DNA of 64,000 bases from Gremmenia infestans (lineage: Eukaryota > Ascomycota > Leotiomycetes > Helotiales > Hamatocanthoscyphaceae): NCBI GenBank assembly GCA_032629725.1, contig JAFEVB010000032.1, positions 62,001 through 126,000 of the forward strand, given 5' to 3'. Below the pieces are notes generated by a model. It worked only from the letters and a program-made list of their open reading frames with translations, was not told the DNA's origin and searched no databases. Both the position numbers and the translations under genes were made by a program. This document shows positions 22,435 to 33,287 of this stretch, piece by piece (position 1 is the first letter of the stretch; every line of letters begins with the position of its first letter).

Positions 22435-25196
22435 GCTGTATCAAGGTGTTTGATTCCCCTGTCGCTAAGGTCAATAGGGCCGGAATGGAGTTCTCCATTA
22501 ATTGGAGGTCGACCGCGATTGACAATTGCGCCTCGAAGGGTCAGTCTCCACTGTTCGAATTCCCACTCGTTGCGACCTGTTTGCTGCTCTGATTCTGGTT
22601 CTGGTTCTGGCTATATCATACGAGAATGCGTGGGGCGTTCTGTTGCCAGAGAAAACAAAATATCACCCCCGCGCGAGAGGCTGCCTATCGGGATGAACCT
22701 TACTCTTCAAAAGTTTAAATAAAAGGCGCAACCTCTCAGACGTAAAGTATCAGTCGGTCAACAATCGTGTATCTTGTAGACTTCGGCCCTGCTCTGCTCT
22801 GCTCCGCGAGCCTCTCAAGTCGACTCGAGTCCTGTCGAGAATTCGATGTAAGGTAGAGTAGGTAGCTTTCCGCGATATGCGCGACCCCGAGACCTTTCGG
22901 ATGAAAATGGCGAGAGATTCGTAGAACCGTACTGTGATGTTTTATTCCAAACGGCGCGGCGCTTACATTGAGTAGACCAGGTCGGGGATTTGAGGACTCA
23001 GATTCAGAGTCCGATTCAGATCCGGATTCGAATTGTTTCCAGCGCCAGGAAGCGGAAGTGCAAGTGGAAGTAGAAGTGGTCGATGCGCTCAAGTTCTGCA
23101 GCCGCTCTCCCTAATCACTGGCACCTTTGCGTACAGTAGGCGATGAACACAAACGGCATCAGGCGCTTCACCTCACAGGGGCCGATGGCAGTGCTGAAGA
23201 GGGGAAGGGATGGGTTTCGTAGAGTATAGTAAAAGCAGAATACGGGTTGTTTGTAAATATGCAAATAAGGAGTGGTAAAAGATGCTGTGCACAGTACCAT
23301 ATGATGAAGTCCCAGTAATAATTACTTCCTTCGGTACCAATTGCAGCCCAGTCCAATTGCAGTCCAGTTCCAGTGTCGAGTTCCCCAAAGAAGAAGAATG
23401 ACCCAGAAGTATCAATGGCCCGATTGGTTTGATTTGGATGCAACGCCGCTACTATCAAGTGGATAAGGGAAGGGAAGGGCCGCCCTCTACTACTGAGTGT
23501 CGGAGTGTGACGAGAAGAAGATACGATACCGCACGCAAAGAAGTAGATACATCTATTTGTTCTTCCCGTCTGTCCTCTTCTTTCTTTCACTTCTAGTCTT
23601 GCCTTTTGTATTACAAATTCCGATACTATAAGATGAATAATACACATTTTAGCCCTCACCACCGACTACTGGAGATAGCTCCACCTCCACCAGCACTACC
23701 CCTTTTTCTCGCCGTACTCGTACAGGCCGCCTGCTGCCTTACTGCTCTCCTGCCTTTGCTGGGTGCAGGATCAGAGTCAGAACAACCCTAATCGGGTTCG
23801 ACGGTAGATGCTATTTACTAAATCTCGGTGGCTGAACTTCATAACGTGCTCGACGGGCTCAGCATTATTTTGCCGCATATCAAAGGAAAATACTACTCTA
23901 CTCCAGTGCCGGTGCGGTGTATATCCTTAGATTCTCTAGAATAAACGTCATTGTACCTCCACTCACATCTCCCTCAGTTTCATCCCGAATCCTATCAACT
24001 TGCGCAAGCATACAAAGTATCACATTGATCCTCATACGCAGTATCCCTACTCGCTTGTTGCCTTTTCCAAGTTCAATATGCAGCTTACAGAAAAACGTTG
24101 TCAAATCCCGGGAGCGTGGCTTTGGTTTTACGCCGTCTCTTCATATTAATCTGCCAAATCCGTTTTGTGAAAATGAGGTAGTGTAGTCCTCGCAATGTGG
24201 CCTAGCAACATGAAGGCGCATACCTAGTCGCCCTGAATTCTTAGATTGGAAGTCGCGTCGCTCAGGTCGCCTTCTAGTTCTCATCCCATCATTCATCGTA
24301 CTCCCAAATTTTCAATGCATCGGAACAGCTGCGGCGGTATCTTGAACTTGATAGTGCCACTGCATATGCGGGAACGATTGATACGTTCCTGGCATCCTGC
24401 AAGCCATTTCTAGGTGGACGGTACCTCTATCTGATGAGCTGTTCCCGACAGTCTTTTTAGAGTCGGTGATCTGTCAAATGGTACAAACACTCATGAATTA
24501 GTCTACCGGTATGCATTTTATACGACGTCGTATCAATTACCCGTGGTCTGTTCGAACAAGAGCTTCGCCGACCAAGCCAACGAACTGAAAGGTATTTGTG
24601 TATTACTTGGCATGTTTGTAAGACATAAGCATGTACAAACCCCCTTAAGGTTGATTCTAGCAATTGTGCTTTTTTATTTATCGTCATCGTACTTCAAATC
24701 ATCTACCTGGTAGGCAAGGCCATATTTCAAGGGGCCTTCGAACCACAAATGTCTCAGCCTTCTTGCTCTGCGACAGTGTCAGCCCAAGTCCAAGGCCGGA
24801 CTCAATTAATCCCATAAGAAGAAACAAATCCAAAGCACGCTCGAAACAAAACGAACAAGTCACGTGGATATGATCCATCATGTCTCGGGACCCGGCTGGT
24901 GGCATTAGCCAAAACAATCAAGCGATACAAAGGTCAGTGGCATCTAGATGGACTTCATCCGCCTGTCTGATGTCACTATTTCAGAAAGAGGCTGAACATA
25001 TCAATTGCCTGTACTTTGCATCCTTCGTATGGGCTTTAAGCTTTAAGCCTGAGTGGGTGTTTCTGTTGCCTGCTGAGATTATATGTGTAACGGCGCAATT
25101 GATGCATAGTTGATTTCTGTTTAGAATTAACGTTTACAACTAGTAAATTGGCCGCGTCGGCGTCTTGTATTGCATTATACACGAAGCGGTGGATCT
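22435..25196. other. Long gene-free region (2.8 kb)
   Basis: Holds the promoter of the MIT-domain gene and, at its right end, the 3' flank of the PLP-enzyme gene. Frames of 60-164 codons exist on both strands but lack splice logic or family resemblance; one (22736-23092, minus) owes its composition to Ser/Asp/Glu-type repeats. Small imperfect repeats (ttctgg type near 22595; cagattc type near 22995-23030) are present. I see no RNA gene. Confidence 0.45.
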
Positions 25197-26395
25197 TCAA
25201 ATTTTCAGCTCATATGACCTTGCTCCTTCAGTGCAAAGAACCAACACAATGGATTTCGAATCGAAGCTTTCAGTTCCCAGTAACTGTCTTGCGGCAGAAA
25301 GACTTGCTGCACCACAAGGACCCGAGCGCACACCATACCTGCGGAGGTCTACAATGGCCTCGTCCACTTTCAAATCATCCACCGTCAGCGCAATATCTAC
25401 ACACTCCTTCAGTATTGGCCAGGCATTTGCCGACAATGTCCCACAGCACATTCCAGTACAGATACTATATCCAACATCTACAGTCGTTGACTTACCCGCT
25501 TCAAGACTTGCCTTCAGGCAGGGTGCAGCTTCTGGCTCGACAGTTATGATAATCGGTTTGACTAACTTCCTAGAGAAGAAAATTGCCGCAGCTGTAGCAA
25601 GACTTCCGCTCCCAACGGGTATTATCACATGAGTAATAGCCTTCCCGCTGCTGATACCAACAACCTGCTCCTCAATTTCATCGAAAATGGTCTGGTACCC
25701 ATCCACGATCCAGTGCGCCGTCTCGTCTCCAAACTCTAAAGGAGTGTCACTTATCAGAAGACCTTTTCCATCCGGGTGCTCTTCAGCAGCCCGTTTGGCT
25801 ACAAGCACGGCCTGATCATAGTCTCCATTGCAGACCTCTACCGTCGACCCTTCAGACTGAATGTTGGCTATGGCATGCCTGTCAACAAATTTGGGGACCA
25901 GTATCTTTGCTTTGATACCAAGGTATTTCGCCATTCGAGAGACCGCACGCCCGTGGGAGCCATCTGTCGCTGCATATAAAGTAAAGTCGGCCTCTTGAGC
26001 TGCTTTTGCAATGTGCTCCAACGAAAGTCCCGACCTAGACTCTCGAGCTATCAGCTAACTTGAGACATTTTAATTCGCAAAAGGGGAGAGTATTACGTTG
26101 AAGACAACGCCCCCTTGGTGGGTTCTGGGGACCCAAGCTTGACTATTTTTGAAATCACTTGAACCGTTGCCCAACTAGCTCCAAGGATCTTGAAAGCAGG
26201 AAGTCCCAACCGAGAGCCTTCGTCCTTGAGGAGAAGATGACCAATGCCAAGTTCTTTCGCTATCTCAGGCAAAGAGACAAGGGGGGTGTAGCCATAGTGA
26301 GGGAGTGTTCGGTGGAAAGCCCCAACTTTTGGATTGGGTGCTGGAAGAGCCATCGGAGAACTTTGCTTCATATTAATAAACATCTTAGAAGACAT
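25197..26395 (-). CDS. PLP-dependent ammonia-lyase, diaminopropionate ammonia-lyase-like
   Basis: Fold-type II PLP enzyme expected to eliminate ammonia from an amino acid such as 2,3-diaminopropionate or serine/threonine. Two exons, 26395-26097 and 26034-25197, give 378 aa, similar to the family. The Schiff-base Lys is most likely K69 in R-L-G-L-P-A-F-K-I-L-G-A-S-W-A, matching the diaminopropionate ammonia-lyase motif more closely than threonine dehydratase. The substrate loop region T-D-G-S-H-G-R-A-V follows the splice. The phosphate-binding glycine loop is V-G-S-G-S-L-A-T-A-A. The acceptor was chosen because only gagtctag restores the frame. The gene is divergent from 5-oxoprolinase across 465 bp. 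The substrate is inferred. Confidence 0.87.
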
Positions 26396-26860
26396 GATTG
26401 AATGTTGAAAGCTGACTCGCAGAGCGGACTAAGAATATATGCTTGGCATGAAACAATACTTTCTTGCTCAGAGGTGAAGCAAACCTTTAGACCCAGACTT
26501 CGTGTGTGAGAACCGTCATGTCTGAGATCTATAATCCATAGGTAAGCAGCGGTGGGATCTGCTCCCACATCATCACTTGCGCTCTTTGAGACTCGACTTT
26601 GGGTCAGAAAACGACCATCACGTGCTTACCATCCCACTTTGCTATCCCGCTTTGGGACATACTGCCGTATTAGACCGCTTCAAGGTTATTGATATCACAT
26701 TGTAACGGCGGATCAACTCCGCGCAAGTTCACGAACAAAACGTACTTAAGTATGCGAATGTAGGAGTTTGAGGGAAATCTTGCTGTTCAAGTTTGCGAAG
26801 ATTACTTTATCTGTTATACGCATTGAAATTTTCAGCCAATTCCTACATCTCGCCATCAAA
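26396..26860. promoter_or_regulatory. Divergent promoter, PLP ammonia-lyase and 5-oxoprolinase
   Basis: The two ATGs face away from each other across 465 bp with no intervening frame worth calling. The arrangement suggests shared control of two amino-acid catabolic enzymes. No binding site is assigned. Confidence 0.5.
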
Positions 26861-29800
26861 ATGGCTTCACAATCGCAAGAGCGGGGCATCCGCATTGCTA
26901 TAGACGTGAGCTTCTTAACCCCCTGTCTTGCTTTTTGAATGTGTTTTGCGAGGCCAACCTTCCTAGTGTATATCGGCAGTGCTTCCTCTTAATCAGCTTT
27001 GTCTCGTTGTCTTTTCATTTACAATTAAAACATTACCTCTCCGATTAGTACTTGAATGAAGAGCTAACAATGTCCCAAGCGGGGTGGAACCTTCACGGAT
27101 TGCGTCGGAAACCCAGGCACAGGCAAGATGGAGGACGACGTAATTATCAAACTTCTCTCCGAAGATCCTTCCAACTACGAAGACGCTCCCTTGGAAGGAA
27201 TCCGGCGGCTCATGTCCAAATTCCTCAAGAAGGAGATCCCAAGGGGCGAGCCCCTTGATACGTCGAAGATTGAGTCGATACGAATGGGAACAACTGTTGC
27301 CACAAACGCCTTGCTAGAACGAAAGGGAGAGAAGATTGCCATGGTTGTGACGAAGGGCTTCAAGGATTGCTTGGAGATTGGTAATCAGTCCAGGCCCAGG
27401 ATCTTTGATCTTGCGATTAAGAAGCCGGATGTTCTCTATGAGCACGTGGTTGAAATAAACGAGAGGGTTACTCTTGAGGACTATGCGGAGGATCCAGAAC
27501 GGAATGTTACCAAAGTCGAGCAACATAATTCGAAATCTGTGAATGCGGAGCTTGTCCGAGGCCTTTCTTCCGAAGCTGTTCGGGTATTGCAACGACCAGA
27601 TGAGGACACGATTCGAAAACAGTTGCAGGGCGTTTATGACAAAGGAATCAGAAGCATAGCAGTATGCTTGATGCATGGATATACGTTTCCAAACCACGAG
27701 GCATTGGTAGGCACGATAGCCCGTGATATCGGATTCCAGCACGTTTCTCTAAGTCATGAGCTGATGCCGATGATAAAATTGGTTCCAAGAGCGACATCTG
27801 CATGTGCCGATGCATATCTCACCCCAGCCATCAAAAAGTACATTTCGGGCTTCCAAAAGGGGTTTGAAGGTGGTCTGGGAACGGAGAGTGTGAAGAATGA
27901 GAAAGGAGCAAAGGGAGCGAGGTGTGAATTCATGCAGAGTGACGGTGGTTTAGTGGATGTGGACAAGTTTTCTGGGCTGAAGGCAATTCTCTCAGGCCCA
28001 GCTGGAGGTGTAGTTGGATATGCACTAACCTCGTATGATGCTGAGACTAAGACCCCGGTGATTGGATTTGATATGGGTGGAACCTCTACCGATGTCTCGA
28101 GATACGGCTCTGGAAGATACGAGCATGTTTTTGAGACGACGACTGCTGGCGTCACCATCCAGTCTCCTCAGTTGGACATAAATACTGTCGCTGCTGGCGG
28201 AGGATCGCGTCTATTCTTCAAAAATGGATTGTTCGTCGTTGGCCCAGAATCAGCCGGTGCACATCCAGGTCCAGCCTGCTACCGGAAAGGGGGTCCAGCC
28301 ACTGTCACTGACGCGAATCTTTTCCTGGGTCGCTTACTGCCTGACTTCTTCCCCAAAATCTTCGGGAAGAATGAAGATGAGGGCCTTGATGTTCAAGCAA
28401 GTGAGAAACTTTTAAAGGAGCTCACCGAGAAAATCAACAAGGAAACTGGCAAAAATATGAGCGCTGACGAGGTGGCATATGGTTTCTTGACTGTCGCTAA
28501 CGAGACCATGACGAGACCAATTCGGTCACTGACTGAAGCTAAAGGTCATGATACATCAAAGCATCGCCTAGCGACTTTCGGTGGTGCTGGTGGGCAACAT
28601 GCTGTGGCAATTGCCGAGAGCCTTGGGATTCGACAAATCCTTGTCCATCGATACTCATCTGTACTCTCAGCATATGGAATGGCGTTGGCGGATGTCGTCG
28701 ACGAGAGACAAGAACCGGAATCTAAAATCTGGGCTGATGGTGGGGTCAAGAACGAGTTGAAGCAGAAGATCAACGAGCTGAAACAGAAGTCAAGAGAAGC
28801 TCTAAAGGAGCAAGGATTTGACAACAACTCCATTGTTTATGAGGAGTATTTGAACATGCGGTACCGTGGGACAGAATCAGCACTTATGGTTGTGAAACCA
28901 GAGAAGGAAGACGTCGAAAAAGAGTTTGGGGGTGATGAATGGGCATTTGGAAAAGCATTCGTAAAACAGCACCAACAGGAGTTTGGGTTCACATTGCCAG
29001 ATAGAGATATCATTGTGGATGACGTGAGAGTTCGTGGAATCGGAAAGAGTTTCGAGGGTCTTGGAAAGACTGTCGATCAGCAGTTGAGGGCCCTCAAGCC
29101 TAAGGATGTAAAGTCTGGGGATAAGGAGTACAAGCGTTCGAAGGTGTATTTTGACGGCAAGCGACATGATACCCCGATCTACAAGTTGGAGGATCTTGAG
29201 GTTGGTGATAGGGTCAAGGGCCCGGCAATTCTTGCAGATGGGACTCAAACCATCGTCGTTACTCCTAGTGCAACGGCATTGATCACTGACACTCACGTTG
29301 TCATTAACATTGGAGAGAAGGAACTCAATGATGCGTAAGTGCTTCTTTTCCTTCGAACTTATGCAACGACTAAAGAGACCTAGGTCATCGAAGCCAGATA
29401 CCACGAAAGAAGTTGATCCCATTATGCTGAGTATCTTCGCCCATCGATTCATGGCCATCGCGGAACAGATGGGTAGAGCTCTTCAGAAGACAAGTGTCAG
29501 CACAAATGTCAAAGAACGCCTCGATTATTCGTGTGCTCTCTTCGACTCGACTGGCGGACTAGTGGCAAATGCACCCCATCTTCCAGTGCATTTGGGGTCC
29601 ATGTCAACATGTGTAAAACGACAAGCTGAGATCTGGCGTGGAAAGCTGGTCAAAGGAGACGTAATTGTTTCAAACCACCCAGAATATGGTGGAACCCATC
29701 TTCCAGATATCACGGTCATCACTCCAGCGTTTGACGAAGTCGGAAAGAAAATTCTGTTCTATGTGGCTTCTAGAGCTCACCACGCTGATATTGGAGGGAT

Positions 29801-31220
29801 TCTACCTGGAAGCATGCCACCACATTCTCGAGAACTCTACCAAGAAGGAGCGGCGATCAAATCCGAGAAACTTGTTAGTGCTGGTCGATTCAACGAGGAG
29901 CGAATCACAGAACTCCTCTTGAAAGAACCTGCCAAGTATGAGGGATGTAGCGGAACAAGATGTTTAGCTGACAATATTTCTGACTTGAAAGCCCAGATCT
30001 CAAGTAATATGAAGGGCATCAATCTCATTTCTACTCTTATTGAAGAGTATGGAGAGGAGGTTGTCAACTTTTACATGATCAACATTCAGAAAAACGCCGA
30101 GCTGAGCGTCCGGAATCTACTGAAGGATGTCAGCAAGCGATTTGAGGGTCAGGATCTCTCGGCAGTGGACTACATGGATGACGGAAGCCCAATCAAGCTT
30201 AAGATTACTATTGATGCCGAGAAGGGAGAGGCGGTCTTCAACTTTGATGGGACAGGCCCTGAAGTCTATGGTATGTTCAACTTTCTCAATCCCGAGCTTT
30301 CACTGACCTAAACAGCCAACACCAACGCACCCCAAGCAGTAACCTACAGTGCAATAATCTACTGTCTCCGCTGTCTAATCTCCGAAGATATCCCCCTAAA
30401 CCAAGGCTGCTTGAAACCAATCAAAGTCCTCATCCCGCCAAAATCATTCCTCTCACCCTCCGACAAAGCAGCCGTCGTTGGCGGCAACGTCCTGACTTCT
30501 CAGCGCGTTACGGACGTCATCCTCAAGGCATTTCAAGCTTGCGCTGCAAGTCAAGGAGACTGCAATAACCTGACATTTGGCTTCGGGGGCAACATCGAAG
30601 GACAGAAAGAGCAGAAGGGCTTCGGGTATTACGAGACCATTGCTGGTGGTTCTGGCGCCGGCAAGGATTGGGATGGCACGAATGGCGTGCACACACATAT
30701 GACGAATACGCGCATCACAGACGCGGAAGTATTCGAGCGTCGCTATCCCGTGATACTGCGGGAGTTCTCGCTGCGTGCTGGTTCCGGAGGCGCGGGCAAA
30801 CATCGCGGTGGCGATGGAGTGATACGCGATATCGAGTTCCGGATTCCCGTGCAGGTGTCTATCTTGAGTGAGCGGAGAGTATACCACCCGTACGGTCTCG
30901 CTGGTGGCGAGCATGCACAGTGCGGCTTGAATATCTGGGTGAGGAAAGTGGAGACGAGTAATCCCGAGAGGTCGGATAAGATGCTCAACGGCACGGATGA
31001 GAAGCTCGAGGAAGCTGTGTTTGAGGAGCGGCGGATCAATATGGGCGGGAAGAATACTGCTGCTATGAAAGCAGGCGAGAGGATCATTGTATGTACGCCT
31101 GGTGGTGGCGGGTGGGGAAAGGTTGGCGAGGCAAAGGACATCAAGAAGAATGTGGACCCGAAGCACTCGTGGAAAGGTGGGAGTCATGGAAGCAGAGAGG
31201 AGATGGCGCTTCAGGCGTAG
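26861..31220 (+). CDS. 5-oxoprolinase (ATP-hydrolysing)
   Basis: Opens 5-oxo-L-proline to L-glutamate with ATP hydrolysis, a glutathione-cycle step in the cytosol. Four exons: 26861-26905, 27080-29334, 29384-30270, 30316-31220, giving 1363 aa, the usual eukaryotic single-chain length. The nucleotide-binding motif D-R-G-G-T-F-T-D is split by intron 1 (174 nt) and restored on splicing. A second motif, G-F-D-M-G-G-T-S-T-D-V, lies in the HyuA-like half. The C-terminal half is HyuB-like, with N-H-P-E-Y-G-G-T-H-L-P-D and a glycine-rich end (P-G-G-G-G-W-G). All domains look intact. Homologous to yeast Oxp1 and animal OPLAH. Confidence 0.95.
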
Positions 31221-32076
31221 ATTCCAGGCATAGATAAACTGTAGATTGTAACAATTTGGCCAGGCACACGAAAGTAGACAAAAGCTTGGGCATTTCTATC
31301 GAAGTGTCTAATTTTCCACTGGTCCTGAATCGCCTTCAAGTTTCTTGATGATAAACAGTTTTTGGAAACCATCTTACTATCTTCCAAACGAAAGCCTTCT
31401 AAACGCAATGTCTCGAGAGTTCAGAATTGAAAAGGTTGGGGGCCGGAGTGGTTGACTTCCTTAAGTGGCCACAAATAATGAATCCATCCCGAGCAATACA
31501 GACGGAAATAAACACTCCTTGAAAAAAACACCGCCTTACCTACAATTCCTTCAGATTCCTCCCACCGATAAAGTTTAAGAGAAGAATCTCACTTCCTAGA
31601 CGTGTATGCTCCGAAGCATCTGTAACTTGGGGCATACCATAAGACAAGTATATATTCAGAGATGGTGAGTGATATCTCCGAATATAGATATTATCGTTGT
31701 GGATCCAGTGCTTTTGACCACTTTTGATGTCTACGTGATTAACCACATTACACTAACAAAGGAACAGTCTCACAATTGGGGGGGGGGAGGGGGTCACATA
31801 GAGGAAACAAGAGTAAAAGTCAGTGAGTTGAGAATGGAACAGTGCATTTTTGTCTATCTAATGTATTACAGTACAAGTGAATTCTGTGTGTCCATGTTTA
31901 TTCAATCTTGGCCATGCAGCAAGTGTGAGAGTTGAGTTGATTGAAGCTGCATGTTTCCAGGCCACACCACGAGGAGGTGTTGAATATCGAGGCCCGCTCG
32001 CGAGAGCCCCGTGTCTTTGACCCGACAGGGAGGGTTGGCGGAAGAGAAGAGAAGAAGCCGAAGTTGTTGAATGGAT

Positions 32077-32448
32077 GCTGTGCCTTTTAGGGAGTACAGC
32101 GTGTCCATTGAGGCGAAATATGTCGAATTGCTTGAAAGTTGGTACACTGGTGTTCGTATAGAGTGCCACCCAGTGCCACGTACCAACTTCCGAGCAGAGG
32201 AAGTGAAAAGATTGTGTGTGTGTGGTGTATGAGTAAAATACGAAGTGAGTTGATTGAGTCGAATAGCATGCCTTTTAGGGAGCTGCTGGACTCGTGATGT
32301 CGGATTTGAATAAAGCTCTGGTGTGTCGTATAGAGTGCCCCAGTAGCTGAGAATGTTGTTGTTGAGTGGAACATTCTGTTGGTAAGATGCCGAAAAGCAA
32401 GTGAGCCGAGAGTTGAAAGTCCTTGGTCTTCTAGAGTGCGAAGGACTT
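32077..32448. repeat. Array of short inverted repeats with conserved loops
   Basis: Copy A: stem GCTGT/ACAGC (32077-32100) around loop GCCTTTTAGGGAG, then stem AAGTTGGTAC/GTACCAACTT (32136-32145, 32180-32189) with inner ACTGG/CCAGT around a loop holding TCGTATAGAGTGCC. Copy B: stem AGCA/TGCT (32265-32287) around the same first loop, then AGCTCTGG/CCAG-T-AGCT (32314-32348) around the same second loop. Copy C: GAATGTT/AACATTC (32351-32376), then AAGTCCTT/AAGGACTT (32417-32448) with loop CTAGAGTGCG. Stems differ while pairing is kept. All of this is seen directly; function is unknown. Confidence 0.7.
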
Positions 32449-32485
32449 GTTGGATGGCCCAAATGTGAGTCGGCGATAAGTAAGA

Positions 32486-32555
32486 AACCCCATGACAAGA
32501 GCAACCGTCCAGTCCAGAGGGTAAGGCCATCCCTTTAGTCTCCTGTCATGGGGTT
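32486..32555. repeat. Perfect 12-bp inverted repeat
   Basis: AACCCCATGACA at 32486-32497 and its exact reverse complement at 32544-32555 are separated by 46 bp. It follows the hairpin array and precedes the 109-bp tandem repeat. Confidence 0.8.
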
Positions 32556-32601
32556 GGTGTGATCACAGGCACACTTAGTCCACCCAGTTCCCACTCCGCC
32601 A

Positions 32602-32832
32602 CCCCAGCCCGAACCCCGAGTACTGCCAGAGAGAAGGACCGTTTCTCTGTATGCTCTGAGTTCGGACCACCCAACCCTCGTAGTCCAAGCCTTCCATCCC
32701 AATCCCCCAACCCCAGCCCGAACCCTGCGGACAGCCAGAGAGAAGGACCGTTTCTCTGTATGCTCTGAGTTCGGACCACCCCACCCCCGTAGTCCAAGCC
32801 TTCCATCCCAACCCCCCAGCCCCAGCCCGAAG
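32602..32832. repeat. 109-bp tandem repeat, two full copies plus a partial third
   Basis: Unit starts at 32602, 32711 and 32820 all read ccccagcccgaa. The first two units share a long near-identical core (gccagagagaaggacc at 32625 and 32734). The third copy breaks off after about 12 bp and is followed by unrelated sequence. Confidence 0.85.
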
Positions 32833-33287
32833 CAGAGACAAATCCAGTCCAGAGGAAGAAGGCCAGCTTCCTGTGGTCTCGACTCCGGATCTTTTCCACC
32901 AAAACAACAAGGGATCGCCGAGGTCGTCGAGAAGGCCCTAACCTGTACACGGTAAACTCACAAAAGGGGGGGGGGTGAAGGGGGGGGGAAGCAAAAAAGC
33001 AGAGAAACAGAAAAGCAAAGAAGCAAGGAATCATGGATAGGAAAAGTAATGCACAAGTAGTCTCTGTTGTTAAATGATGGAGTTAGATGCTGGGAACTGC
33101 CCAGCGAATGAGGTGGCGCCTATAAGCAGGCGCCGTATAATTTATATGTCATAGTCCTAAAAGACACTTCTAACCCTGTGAGGGAAAGCTTTATTTGAGA
33201 TATCCAAAGAAGAGTGAGGAGGAAGAACCACCAGCCATCTCGGCCCTTCAATGGAAGTTTTGTGTTTTATTAGTTTTTTTGGTAGAG

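Larger units (their letters stand above)
31221..33287. other. Gene-free region with hairpin array and tandem repeats
   Basis: About 2.1 kb downstream of 5-oxoprolinase and of the next (minus-strand) gene. No frame has gene-like properties, though frames up to 200 codons exist because stop codons are scarce in the repeats. It contains a set of inverted repeats with conserved loops (32077-32555) and a 109-bp tandem repeat (32602-32832). Confidence 0.55.

Noticed and set aside
22736..23662. Minus-strand frames of 118 and 164 codons
   Set aside because: Composition reflects short repeats, no splice structure, no recognisable motif.
31902..32530. Minus-strand frames of 147-200 codons across the hairpin array
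   Set aside because: Openness comes from the repeats; both frames are open together and neither shows protein-like conservation between copies.
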